A model generated the notes under the pieces. That model saw nothing but the letters and a program-made list of their open reading frames with translations. It did no database searches and was not told where the DNA came from. A stretch of 64,000 nucleotides of DNA, from assembly GCF_051486985.1 (NCBI RefSeq), contig NZ_JAHVDV010000009.1, positions 1 through 64,000 of the forward strand, written 5' to 3'. This document shows positions 14,152-22,818 of the stretch, one piece after another; position 1 is the first letter of the stretch, and each line of letters begins with the position of its first letter. Position numbers and translations under genes: made by a program. Source of the stretch: CBFFRJ01 sp051486985. GTDB taxonomy: Bacteria > Pseudomonadota > Gammaproteobacteria > Enterobacterales > Enterobacteriaceae.

Positions 14152-15033
14152 ATGTTAAAAAAAGCCACCACTAAAATCATGACAGAGGGAACAAATCTCT
14201 ATCAGGGTGACTGTCTCAATTTATTATCCATGATGGATGAATCATGCGTCGATCTCGTTGTTACATCTCCACCTTATGCAGACCAGCGCAAAGGGACTTA
14301 TGGTGGCATTTCTCCCGATAAATATGTGGAGTGGTTCTCTCCCATCGCTGAGCAACTACATCGTGTTATTAAACCAACTGGCTCGTTTGTGCTTAACATC
14401 AAAGAAAAGGCTGTAAATGGCGAAAGGCACACATACGTACTGGAGTTAATAATCCGACTGCGCCAGCTTGGATGGTTATGGACGGAAGAATATATCTGGC
14501 ATAAGAAAAACTCTTTCCCTGGGAAATGGCCGAATCGGTTTCGAGATTCTTGGGAGCGCTGTCTACATTTTACAAAAGCCAAAAAGTTCGCGATGTACCA
14601 AGATGCAGTTATGGTTCCAATGGGGGATTGGAAAAAAGAGCGATTGAAAAAACTTAGCTCTACAGACGTCATTCGTGATGAGTCGCGAGTGGGAAGTGGC
14701 TTTGGAAAGAATATTTCTAACTGGCAGGAAAGAGAAATGGCTTACCCAACAAACGTTCTCCACATGGCTACCGAATGCGGAAACAAAAGCCATAGCGCTG
14801 CGTTTCCAGAGTCTCTGCCTGAATGGTTTATTAAGCTTTTCACTAAACCGGGTGATCTCGTTTTGGATCCATTCGCTGGATCAGGTACCACCTTGCTGGT
14901 TTCTGAAAAATTATCCAGAAATTCAGTTGGATTTGAATTGCTTGCAAGTCATTGCGAAGTTGCTAAAGAGCGTATTGGGCTTGAGAGTAAAATTCAGCAC
15001 GGAATGGTTACATTTAGAAAAGTCGCTGAATAA
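14152..15033 (+). CDS. DNA methyltransferase (TSPPY, beta-class amino-methyltransferase), 293 aa
   Basis: Transfers methyl from SAM to an exocyclic amino group of cytosine N4 or adenine N6. Motif IV TSPPYADQRKG (residues 38-48) precedes motif I DPFAGSGTT (near 241), the permuted beta order. The recognition region lies between them (KKNSFPGKWPNRFRDSWERC). The start at 14152 has GAGG eight bases upstream. The gene is AT-rich compared with the lysis and terminase genes on either side, suggesting transfer as cargo. No restriction enzyme is next to it. Confidence 0.88.
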   Translation: MLKKATTKIMTEGTNLYQGDCLNLLSMMDESCVDLVVTSPPYADQRKGTYGGISPDKYVEWFSPIAEQLHRVIKPTGSFVLNIKEKAVNGERHTYVLELIIRLRQLGWLWTEEYIWHKKNSFPGKWPNRFRDSWERCLHFTKAKKFAMYQDAVMVPMGDWKKERLKKLSSTDVIRDESRVGSGFGKNISNWQEREMAYPTNVLHMATECGNKSHSAAFPESLPEWFIKLFTKPGDLVLDPFAGSGTTLLVSEKLSRNSVGFELLASHCEVAKERIGLESKIQHGMVTFRKVAE

Positions 15034-15085
15034 CCTTTATTGATGTGATACTTTCCTTTGTGGTTAACCAGAAAAGGAAAATAGG

Positions 15086-15373
15086 ATGTCAGGCATCTGT
15101 ATCATTAGAGGGTGTGGCCGTCCGGCAAATAAGATTATCGGCGTTCGTCTTCGTCGTGAACTCGATGATCTTTCTGCCATTTGGGCACAAAATACCAACG
15201 CTTATTTGTGCGATGAGCATGCAGCAATGGGTTATGAAGTTGATGTTACTTTCACCCCACGTGATGATCATACCATTCGAACATCAGTAAGCGATGGTGT
15301 ATCTGAACCTGTAGTTCGCCTGTTTGAAGTTACAAATCCAGTTAACCGCCCTGGCGGTGCTGATAATTCCTAA
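15086..15373 (+). CDS. Hypothetical zinc-ribbon-like protein after the methyltransferase, 95 aa
   Basis: MSGICIIRGCGRPANKIIGV and YLCDEHAAMGYEV give a C-x4-C ... C-x2-H arrangement that could hold one zinc. The C-terminal half is Ser/Thr/Val-rich and probably disordered. An AGGATG ribosome site precedes it. It follows the methyltransferase by 52 bases, so it may be co-transcribed. Not recognised, and no nuclease motif is visible. Confidence 0.5.
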   Translation: MSGICIIRGCGRPANKIIGVRLRRELDDLSAIWAQNTNAYLCDEHAAMGYEVDVTFTPRDDHTIRTSVSDGVSEPVVRLFEVTNPVNRPGGADNS

Positions 15374-15419
15374 ATGTGGTCTTAATCCCCTTTAGGCGGA
15401 TTTTTACTTTCTCTGTCTA

Positions 15420-15449
15420 AGCCACTGGCATCCGCTGGTGGCTTTTTTA
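15420..15449 (+). terminator. Intrinsic terminator after the methyltransferase pair
   Basis: AGCCAC and GTGGCT form the stem, followed by six Ts. The stretch from 15374 to 15560 otherwise holds no gene. Confidence 0.8.
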
Positions 15450-15560
15450 TTGCGCCTCGTACGCGCAGCCTAACGATATCTTTCAGTAGTGAGCCTGGGG
15501 CATTCCGCTTCAGCGGCGGTTTTCCCGTTCGACAGGCTCACACCTAAAAGGGAAACAACC

Positions 15561-15986
15561 ATGAATAAAGAATTGTCCTGCGCTGCTGGCGACGTCCTGC
15601 ACGCGCTTTTCTTTCGTGGCGCGCTGGCGAATGGCGATTTGCCGTCAAAGGCTGGTGCTGCCGAACTGCGTGAGCTGGGCTTTGTGAAGACGCAGGATAC
15701 GGTGGCGGCGTTTCGTGGTGAGAATCATTACAACTTCCTCACCGCTGCCGGGCAAGAGTTTGCTATTAGCTATCTGGTGGAGGGCGACTTCGGCAAACAA
15801 CCGCAATTTAAGACTGAGGATGGACATGTGTTCATCAATGAAGCTTTCATTTCCGGCAGAATTTTTTCAGCTTCTTCGGTGAAGTCATGGGAGCAGACTG
15901 TTGATGAGCGCTTCACCGAGCTGGCTACCAGCCTCGTCAAAGCTGCCATCAGTAAAGAGTTAAATCCCGGCGGTTTGTTGCGTTAA
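15561..15986 (+). CDS. Hypothetical phage protein, 141 aa
   Basis: MNKELSCAAGDVLHALFFRG begins a probable winged-helix-like N-terminal half (ELRELGFVKTQDTVAAFRGE, FLTAAGQEFAISYL). The C-terminal half has DGHVFINEAFISGRIFSASS, which resembles the GQVFLNDAFIQDGTI segment of the J protein in this same phage. AGGGAAA precedes the ATG. It sits just upstream of the terminase genes. Function unknown. Confidence 0.6.
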   Translation: MNKELSCAAGDVLHALFFRGALANGDLPSKAGAAELRELGFVKTQDTVAAFRGENHYNFLTAAGQEFAISYLVEGDFGKQPQFKTEDGHVFINEAFISGRIFSASSVKSWEQTVDERFTELATSLVKAAISKELNPGGLLR

Positions 15987-16000
15987 GGAGGATGGTCACG

Positions 16001-16234
16001 ATGCGAATAACAGTCCTTGAAGATGATCCGGGTGAGCGAATCATCCCCGGTCGTGAAAGTATCACCGTGTATCTCGATGGCGTTGAAGTGAAGACGTGTC
16101 TGACTGCTGATGATGTTAAGGGGGAAGTCGTGTACGTTGAGCGTGATTATAGAGGCCACATTGTGGCGGTAAACGGTGAAGTGCAACATCGCATTCGTTA
16201 TGGCGAGGTAAAGATCGAACGCCTACCACGTTAA
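16001..16234 (+). CDS. Hypothetical phage protein, 77 aa
   Basis: A compact beta-rich small protein (ESITVYLDGVEVKTCLTADD, GEVVYVERDYRGHIVAVNGE). GGAG lies ten bases before the ATG at 16001. An earlier in-frame ATG (15992) is too close to it. It precedes the terminase small subunit by about 100 bases. Not recognised. Confidence 0.6.
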   Translation: MRITVLEDDPGERIIPGRESITVYLDGVEVKTCLTADDVKGEVVYVERDYRGHIVAVNGEVQHRIRYGEVKIERLPR

Positions 16235-16336
16235 ACCTGCTGACCTTCCAAATTAAGCAATTTCATTCTTATCACTCTGTTTAATTAGTGACTGAGTAAC
16301 TATCTGCCACCACTTGCAAAGCTCAAGAGATAATTT

Positions 16337-17320
16337 ATGGCAAAACCGGACTGGGGCGAGCTTCAGCAACGGTTCCTGTCCGACCATGCCGTAACCGGCG
16401 TATCACCGAAGGAGTGGTGTGAAGCGCAGGGACTGAATTATGCAACCGCACGCCGACACATCAAAAAGCCTACTGCGCAAACTGCGCAGAAGAAAGTTCG
16501 CACTGCGCAAAAGGAAAAGTGCGCAGATGAGCTGGTGGATGATGATGGCTTGACGGCACAGCAAAGACTTTTCGTCGCAGAATACCTTAAGGATCGCAAT
16601 GCCACACAGGCTGCTATCCGGGCGGGGTACAGTAAAAAGACAGCCAATGAGCAGGGTGCAAGGCTGTTAGCAAAAGTTAGTGTGGCTCAGGCTATTGCGC
16701 AGCAGCAGAAAGCATCTATTGAGCGCACCCTTGGTAGTGCAGATGAAGTCCTCGCGCAGATGTGGCAGCTCGCCACCTTCGATGCAAACCAGCTTTCGCA
16801 GTATCGCCGCGGTGCGTGTCGTTACTGCTGGGGCTTCGGCCACCATTACCAGTGGCGTGACATGGTGGAGTTTGAAGAGCATCGGCTAAAAGCGCTCGAG
16901 AAAAAGGGTAAAGAGCCGGTAGACGTTGGTGGCTATGGCTACGACCACAACCGGGAACCTAACCCTGATTGTCCACGATGCAATGGCGACGGAATAGGAC
17001 AGCCATACTTCGCGGATACACGGAAACTTCCCCCTGATGCTGCCCTGGCTTATTCCGGCGTGAAGCTGGGTAAGAATGGCGTTGAGATAACAGCCATAAG
17101 CCGCGAGCGCATGTATGAAGCCGTGATGAAGCGGCTTGGCCTGGCCGATAGTGAGTTTGCGCAGCGTCTGCAACAGATTGAAATCGAGCGTCGGCAGCTG
17201 GAGGTGGAAAAACTCCGCAAAGAGCTGGCAGCCGATCCTGATGATGATGTTCCGGCGCCAGTTGCAATCAACATTAACGTGGTAGACGCGAGGATTCGTG
17301 ATGATAGCGCCGACGCTTAA
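16337..17320 (+). CDS. Terminase small subunit (Terminase_2 type with zinc insert), 327 aa
   Basis: Recognises phage DNA for packaging. The N-terminal part has an HTH-like region (GVSPKEWCEAQGLNYATARR). The Terminase_2 core is FVAEYLKDRNATQAAIRAGY, SKKTANEQGARLLAKVSVAQ. An unusual insert follows with CRYCWGFGHHYQW and CPRCNGDGIGQPYF, two CxxC pairs that could bind zinc. The C-terminus is a charged coil. It overlaps the large subunit gene by 20 bases. Confidence 0.85.
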   Translation: MAKPDWGELQQRFLSDHAVTGVSPKEWCEAQGLNYATARRHIKKPTAQTAQKKVRTAQKEKCADELVDDDGLTAQQRLFVAEYLKDRNATQAAIRAGYSKKTANEQGARLLAKVSVAQAIAQQQKASIERTLGSADEVLAQMWQLATFDANQLSQYRRGACRYCWGFGHHYQWRDMVEFEEHRLKALEKKGKEPVDVGGYGYDHNREPNPDCPRCNGDGIGQPYFADTRKLPPDAALAYSGVKLGKNGVEITAISRERMYEAVMKRLGLADSEFAQRLQQIEIERRQLEVEKLRKELAADPDDDVPAPVAININVVDARIRDDSADA

Positions 17321-18602
17321 CGTTCCCCAGGCGCGCTTCCTCGCTATGCCGCATAAGTTTAAGGCCTACGTTGCCGGGTTCGGTTCCGGTAAGACGTGGG
17401 TTGGCTGCGGCGGTATCTGCAAAGGAATGTGGGAGTTCCCCAAAATCAACCAGGGCTACTTCGCGCCGACCTATCCGCAGATCCGTGACATCTTCTACCC
17501 GACAGTAGAAGAGGTAGCGTTCGATTGGGGCATGAACGTCAAAATTAACGAGGGGAACAAAGAGGTTCACTTCTACGCCGGGCGTCAGTACCGCGGAACG
17601 ACTATCTGCCGTTCGATGGAGAAGCCCGGTTCTATTGTCGGTTTCAAAATCGGCAACGCGATGGTTGATGAACTGGACGTTATGGCCGCTGCAAAAGCGC
17701 AGCAGGCATGGCGAAAAATCATCGCTCGTATGCGTTACAAGGTTGACGGCCTGCGTAACGGCATTGATGTGACCACGACACCAGAGGGCTTTAAGTTCGT
17801 CTACCAGCAGTTTGTTAAAGCGGTGCGCGATAAGCCTGAACTGGCGACGTTGTATGGCCTGATACAGGCCTCAACGTTCGATAATGAAGCGAACCTTCCC
17901 CACGATTACATCCCTTCGCTGATGGATTCCTATCCGCCAGAGCTGATTAAGGCGTATTTGCGAGGACGGTTCACCAACCTGACCAGCGGCACTATCTACC
18001 ACCAGTTCGACCGCCGGCTGAATGGATGTGTCGATGAGGAACAAGCTGGCGAACCGCTTTACATCGGTATGGACTTCAACGTCGGGAAGATGGCGGCCAT
18101 TGTTCATGTGCTGCGTAACGGAGAGCCACGTGCCGTTCGTGAACTGGTGAAGGTCTACGATACCCCGGCGATGATTAAGCGCATCCAGGAGGAGTTCTGG
18201 CGTTATGAAGGTGGGCGTTACGTCGCCTCGCGTCAGATTTACATCTATCCCGACGCCTCCGGTGATTCGCGCAAATCGAACAATGCCAGCGCCACGGACA
18301 TCGCGCAGCTCAAACAGGCCGGATTCAGCGTGGTGGTGAATGCAGCCAACCCGCCGGTGAAAGATCGCATTAACTCCATGAATGCCATGTTCTGCAACGG
18401 CAACGGCGAGCGACGTTACAAAGTGAACGTTACCCGCTGTCCGGTCTATACCGACAGCCTGGAACAGCAGGTTTGGGCGGCGAACGGCGAGCCGGACAAA
18501 TCAGCCGACAACGATCACCCCAATGATGCTGGCGGGTATTACATCGTGAAGCAATTCCCGATCATTAAGCCTACCGGCAAAGTCACTCAACTTCGGATTT
18601 AA
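17301..18602 (+). CDS. Terminase large subunit, 433 aa
   Basis: ATPase and nuclease that package DNA into the prohead. The ATPase P-loop-like motif is AGFGSGKTWVG (near residue 27) and Walker B is AMVDELDVM (near 118). The nuclease acidic residues are in GMDFNVGKMAAIVHV (near 256), with IYPDASGDSRKSN and NDHPNDAGGYYI further on, the three Asp clusters of the RNase H-like domain. GAGG precedes the ATG. It is followed by the portal. Confidence 0.92.
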   Translation: MIAPTLNVPQARFLAMPHKFKAYVAGFGSGKTWVGCGGICKGMWEFPKINQGYFAPTYPQIRDIFYPTVEEVAFDWGMNVKINEGNKEVHFYAGRQYRGTTICRSMEKPGSIVGFKIGNAMVDELDVMAAAKAQQAWRKIIARMRYKVDGLRNGIDVTTTPEGFKFVYQQFVKAVRDKPELATLYGLIQASTFDNEANLPHDYIPSLMDSYPPELIKAYLRGRFTNLTSGTIYHQFDRRLNGCVDEEQAGEPLYIGMDFNVGKMAAIVHVLRNGEPRAVRELVKVYDTPAMIKRIQEEFWRYEGGRYVASRQIYIYPDASGDSRKSNNASATDIAQLKQAGFSVVVNAANPPVKDRINSMNAMFCNGNGERRYKVNVTRCPVYTDSLEQQVWAANGEPDKSADNDHPNDAGGYYIVKQFPIIKPTGKVTQLRI

Positions 18603-18606
18603 CTCC

Positions 18607-20010
18607 ATGCCTGATATTTCAACACCCAATCTGGACTATGGGAACATGGTGCAGGCGTGGGACATTAACGACGCCCTCATGGGCGGCACACTGTACATGC
18701 GCGAGCTCGGTGAAACATATCTCCCGCGCTGGCCTAAAGAAGACAAAGAGGATTACAAAAAGCGCCTGGCGGTAGCCACGCTCCTTCCTGCCTACGAAGA
18801 GACGATCAACCAGAACGTCGGACGCGTATTCGCTGAGCCAATCCAGTTGGGCGAGAACGTGCCGGACCAGCTGCGTGAGTTCGCAAAAAACGTGGACCTT
18901 GAAGGCACCCGTCTGGATGTATGGGCGCAGTCGTTCTTTAGCCTGGCGATGCAGTATGGCCTTTCCCATGCGCTGGTGGACTATCCTCGCGTTGACACCG
19001 AACAGGTGAAGACCAAAGCGGATGAGAAGGCCACCGGCGCGCGCCCGTACGTCACCATGCTGAATCCCCGCCAGGTGATCGGCTGGAAGTCGAGGATGGT
19101 TGGTGGCAAGGTTCAGCTCACTGCGCTGCGCATAAAAGAGGTGGTGGTCGAAGACGGTGATGACTTCGGGCAAACGAAAGTCGAACAGATCCGCCTCCTG
19201 ACGCCGGGCAAGGTGCAGATTTTCCGGAAGTCTACCGGTGCAGAGGTGCAGGCCACCTGGGCGTTACACGACGAATGGCAAACCTCCCGTCGGGATATCA
19301 CCCTGGTCACGCTCTACACCAAGCGCACCGGCTTTATGTGCGGCTCGCCGCCGCTGCTGAATATGGCACTGTTGAACGTGAAGCACTGGCAGAGCCAGAG
19401 CGAGCAGGACAACATTCTCCATGTTGTTCGAGTTCCCATTCTGTCCGTCTTTGGGCTTGAGGAAGGGCAGGAACTAATTATTGGTTCCTCTTCGGCTACC
19501 AGCTTTTCCGATCGGCAAAAGCAGGGGATGGAATACACCGAGCACACCGGGTCTGCCATTGGTGCCGGAAAAGATTCTCTTACCGATTTGGTAGAACAGA
19601 TGCGCCAGGCTGGCGCGAAGCTGCTGCGCACCGACAATACCTCGACCAAGTCTGTAGACCAGACCTCTGAAGAGAAAATGCAGGAGCAATCGCCGCTCTA
19701 CACCATGGCAACCAGCCTGGAGGATGCGATAGACAACATCCTGCAAATCATGGCTGAGTACATCGGTGAGAAAGATGGCGGCAGCGTTGATGTCCGTACC
19801 GAACTGGATGTGGAGTCGAAAGAGTTTAACCCACCAGCTGCGCTGGCCATCCAGGCGTTACGTCAGGGCGGTGATATCCGTCGTGTGGATGCTATCAAAT
19901 CCCTGCAGAAGCTGAACATCATCGATGCCGATGCGGACCCTGACGTGGTGCTGAGCGAACTGCTGACCGAGTCGGCCTCCCTGACCGAACCTCCAACAGA
20001 AGAGGTGTGA
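18607..20010 (+). CDS. Portal protein (DUF4055 family), 467 aa
   Basis: Forms the dodecameric ring through which DNA enters and leaves. ALMGGTLYMRELGETYLPRW, AYEETINQNVGRVFAEPIQL, and NILHVVRVPILSVFGLEEGQ are typical of DUF4055 portals that go with MuF-type head proteins. The C-terminus is acidic. It starts four bases after the terminase stop and is followed after one base by the MuF-type gene. Confidence 0.85.
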   Translation: MPDISTPNLDYGNMVQAWDINDALMGGTLYMRELGETYLPRWPKEDKEDYKKRLAVATLLPAYEETINQNVGRVFAEPIQLGENVPDQLREFAKNVDLEGTRLDVWAQSFFSLAMQYGLSHALVDYPRVDTEQVKTKADEKATGARPYVTMLNPRQVIGWKSRMVGGKVQLTALRIKEVVVEDGDDFGQTKVEQIRLLTPGKVQIFRKSTGAEVQATWALHDEWQTSRRDITLVTLYTKRTGFMCGSPPLLNMALLNVKHWQSQSEQDNILHVVRVPILSVFGLEEGQELIIGSSSATSFSDRQKQGMEYTEHTGSAIGAGKDSLTDLVEQMRQAGAKLLRTDNTSTKSVDQTSEEKMQEQSPLYTMATSLEDAIDNILQIMAEYIGEKDGGSVDVRTELDVESKEFNPPAALAIQALRQGGDIRRVDAIKSLQKLNIIDADADPDVVLSELLTESASLTEPPTEEV

Positions 20011-20011
20011 C

Positions 20012-21754
20012 ATGGCCCGTTCCGTCAACGACCGTCTGCAGGATGAGACGATAGCGCATGGCCTGTATGTGACGCGCTACGGCACTGGCGTCGCCCGGCG
20101 CATGGTGGCGCTGCTGAATAAACTGGATGCAGAGCTGGCCGCGAAACTGCTGGTGCTTCTGGACGGCAAACGGGCGGATACCTACACCGCCCGTCGCCTG
20201 GCATCGATGCTGGCTGGAGTACGTGAGCTTAATCAGCAGGCCTACGAACCGATTAACGAGGCGCTGGCACGCGAACTGATGCACTACGTTGAGTATGAGG
20301 TCGGGTATCAACTGGACCTGTTCAGCAGCATCATACCGCAGCAAATCCTCAAGCATGTGCCGCTGCAGAGCATCGCATCTGAGCAGGTTTACGCCGCAGC
20401 AGTGGCGCAGCCGTTCCAGGGGCGCTTGCTGAAGGAGTGGGGCCAGAAGCTTGAGGCTGACCGGCTGGACAAAATCACCAACGCTGTCCGATCTGGGTTC
20501 CTCCAGGGGGAAACAGTAGAGCAGATTGTCCGGCGCGTTGCCGGCACACCAAAACTCAACCGTGAAGACGGGGCAATCAACGCATCCCGGCGCGACCTGG
20601 CTGTAGTGACGCGTACAGCGGTTAATCATATGGCCGCCACTGCGCGTCAGGAGTTCGCCCAGGCTAATAGTGATATCGTGAAGGCCAAACAGTGGTCATC
20701 CACGCTGGACACCCATACCAGCCAGTGGTGCATCATCCGCGACCGCAAACTTTACTCGCTCGATGGCAAGCCGCTGGGGCATCAGATTCCGTATCTGCGC
20801 GGACCCGGTAAAATCCATTTCTGTTGTCGCTCATGCGAAATTCTGGTTACGAAATCGTGGGAAGAGCTGAAGATTCCCTCCGGCGAGCTGAGTAGCACCA
20901 CACGCGCATCAATGGATGGACAGGTGCCAGCGCAAACCAGCTATGCCGACTGGCTCGCCCGGCAGCCATACGCACGGCAGGAACAGGTACTGGGCGTGAC
21001 AAGGGCACTGATGTTGCGTGATGGCAAAATCACTGTACCTGAGATGTTTAACGACCGTGGGGAGTTTCTCACCCTTCAACAACTGAGGCGTGTATCGAGT
21101 CCTGAAGGCAAAAACTTTTCACTGGAAGATGCGCAGACCGTTGCAGAAATTGAACATGGTATGCGCGGTGTTATTGCTGAGGATCTTCACTTCCCTGAGG
21201 GTACTTCGATTGAGTCTGCAAGAGTGGCGGCTGGCGCTGCGCGAGACGTTATCACTCGATTTGACTTGCCCCCACTGACGTCGTTTGGCGAACAGGAAGG
21301 AATTAAAAGTACGGCCGCCGGTGCATATTTGTCAGATCGTAAGGCAGTGCATGTGGCCCCGTGGGCGCTTGACCCGGCAGCATGGGAAACCATCAGGAAA
21401 AACAGTGTCGGCGTGGACATGACTTTCATGGTGCGGCCAGAACTCTTATCCGGAGAAATAGCCAAATCCGTAGACGATGTTGCCCCCGCAGAGTTGCCTT
21501 TTGTCGCAGTACCTTCGGTGCAGGGCACTGTCTGGCATGAGATGGGGCATCACCTGTATTACGCTAATCCAGAAGTTGGCCCACTTATTCAAAGTGCCTA
21601 TGATAAAGGCTGGTGGCGTGCATTAAGCGCCTATTCTGCAGAATCGCCCAGGGAACTGTTTGCTGAGATTATTTCCGCATTCATGAATGGTGATAACCAA
21701 AACATTATCGACCCAGAGATATTAGAGTGGCTGAGAATAAATTCCCGTACCTGA
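20012..21754 (+). CDS. MuF-type minor head protein with C-terminal metallopeptidase-like domain, 580 aa
   Basis: Residues about 190-300 are the head morphogenesis domain (RTAVNHMAATARQEFAQANS, SQWCIIRDRKLYSLDGKPLG, GKIHFCCRSCEI). This part matches SPP1 gp7/Mu F proteins, which are usually near 300 residues. The extra 280 residues end in a domain with VWHEMGHHLYY (His509, Glu510, His513) and SPRELFAEIISAF (Glu548 or Glu552 as third ligand), a zincin signature. MuF proteins with C-terminal toxin domains are known in temperate phages. A small ORF overlaps the 3' end. Whether it is a virion effector or a head-processing protease is open. Confidence 0.85.
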   Translation: MARSVNDRLQDETIAHGLYVTRYGTGVARRMVALLNKLDAELAAKLLVLLDGKRADTYTARRLASMLAGVRELNQQAYEPINEALARELMHYVEYEVGYQLDLFSSIIPQQILKHVPLQSIASEQVYAAAVAQPFQGRLLKEWGQKLEADRLDKITNAVRSGFLQGETVEQIVRRVAGTPKLNREDGAINASRRDLAVVTRTAVNHMAATARQEFAQANSDIVKAKQWSSTLDTHTSQWCIIRDRKLYSLDGKPLGHQIPYLRGPGKIHFCCRSCEILVTKSWEELKIPSGELSSTTRASMDGQVPAQTSYADWLARQPYARQEQVLGVTRALMLRDGKITVPEMFNDRGEFLTLQQLRRVSSPEGKNFSLEDAQTVAEIEHGMRGVIAEDLHFPEGTSIESARVAAGAARDVITRFDLPPLTSFGEQEGIKSTAAGAYLSDRKAVHVAPWALDPAAWETIRKNSVGVDMTFMVRPELLSGEIAKSVDDVAPAELPFVAVPSVQGTVWHEMGHHLYYANPEVGPLIQSAYDKGWWRALSAYSAESPRELFAEIISAFMNGDNQNIIDPEILEWLRINSRT

Positions 21755-21912
21755 AAAAAGCATCTGAACTGGCCCATGCCGAACCGCTGCCTGATGACGT
21801 TATTGAGCAGCTTGATGTTATCTGCAAGGAGGCCGGAGAAAACACACCTGAAGGAAGAATGATTGGCGTCCTGATCGGCTCTGTCTATACCAGGCTTCAC
21901 AGCACTGAATAA
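21727..21912 (+). CDS. Small protein overlapping the MuF-metallopeptidase gene, 61 aa
   Basis: GTG start inside the last codons of the MuF gene (28-base overlap). The product is helical and acidic (MAENKFPYLKKASELAHAEP, LPDDVIEQLDVICKEAGENT). The position, directly overlapping a toxin-like C-terminal domain, is that of an immunity protein in MuF systems, but the sequence is not recognised and the role is inferred only from position. Confidence 0.55.
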   Translation: MAENKFPYLKKASELAHAEPLPDDVIEQLDVICKEAGENTPEGRMIGVLIGSVYTRLHSTE

Positions 21913-21944
21913 TTCCCACCTCTGATTTTCATAAATCAAATCAA

Positions 21945-21969
21945 GGCTGCCTCCCGGCGGCCTTTTTTT
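21945..21969 (+). terminator. Intrinsic terminator after MuF/small ORF
   Basis: GGCTGCC-TCCC-GGCGGCC stem followed by seven Ts, before the scaffold gene. Confidence 0.8.
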
Positions 21970-22049
21970 ATGCCTGCCGCTGAGCGGATGCGACGCGGCG
22001 CCCGGGTCGGATGACCCATTATCAATGGCCGGAAGGCTGGAGCAAAACA

Positions 22050-22802
22050 ATGAAACTCAAACTTGATGCTAACGGCAATGTGGTCGTTGAAAACGGTATG
22101 CCTGTCTATGTCCATGATGACGGCAAAGAAATCCCGTTTGACGCGGTCGCAGCGATGACCAAAATCACCTCCCTGAACGGTGAAGCCAAATCTCACCGCG
22201 AAGCGAAGGAGGCGGCGGAAGCCAGTCTCGCGAAATTCGCTGGCATCTCCGACCCGACCAAGGCGCTTGAGGCCCTGGAAATGATGACCAAAATCGACCA
22301 GAAGAAGCTGATCGACGCTGGCGCCGTTGACCAGGTGAAGGCCGAGATCACCAAGGTTTACCAGCAGCAGCTGGACGAAGCGAACGGCAAGACCAAACAG
22401 CTCGAAACCCAGCTCTACGACGAGATGATCGGCGGCCGCTTCGGTGGTTCGAAATTTATCTCCGAGAAGATGGCGATCCCGGCTGAGTTCGTGCGTTCCC
22501 ACTTCGGCCAGAACTTCAAAATCGAAGACGGCAAGGTCGTGGCCTACGACGGGCAGGGCAACAAGGTGTTCTCTCGCACCAAGCCTGGCGAACTGGCTGG
22601 CTTCGATGAAGCGCTGGAATCCCTGGTCGAGTTGCATCCGCAGAAAGACTACATCCTCAAATCGTCCGGCACCAGCGGCGGTGGCTCTCACCAGTCGCAG
22701 CATCAGGCCGGGCAGAAAACCATGAAACGCGCTGCTTTCGACGCCTTACCACCAGTTGAACAACAAACGGTAATTGGCGGCGGCACGAGCATCGTTGATT
22801 AA
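22050..22802 (+). CDS. Capsid scaffold-like protein, 250 aa
   Basis: Begins MKLKLDANGNVVVENGMPVY, then a long charged coiled coil (EAKSHREAKEAAEASLAKFA, QQQLDEANGKTKQLETQLYD) and a C-terminal part with AFDALPPVEQQTVIGGGTSI. A coiled-coil protein directly upstream of the coat gene is the usual scaffold position. The assignment rests on position and composition. Confidence 0.75.
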   Translation: MKLKLDANGNVVVENGMPVYVHDDGKEIPFDAVAAMTKITSLNGEAKSHREAKEAAEASLAKFAGISDPTKALEALEMMTKIDQKKLIDAGAVDQVKAEITKVYQQQLDEANGKTKQLETQLYDEMIGGRFGGSKFISEKMAIPAEFVRSHFGQNFKIEDGKVVAYDGQGNKVFSRTKPGELAGFDEALESLVELHPQKDYILKSSGTSGGGSHQSQHQAGQKTMKRAAFDALPPVEQQTVIGGGTSIVD

Positions 22803-22818
22803 CCGAAAGGAAACCTGA

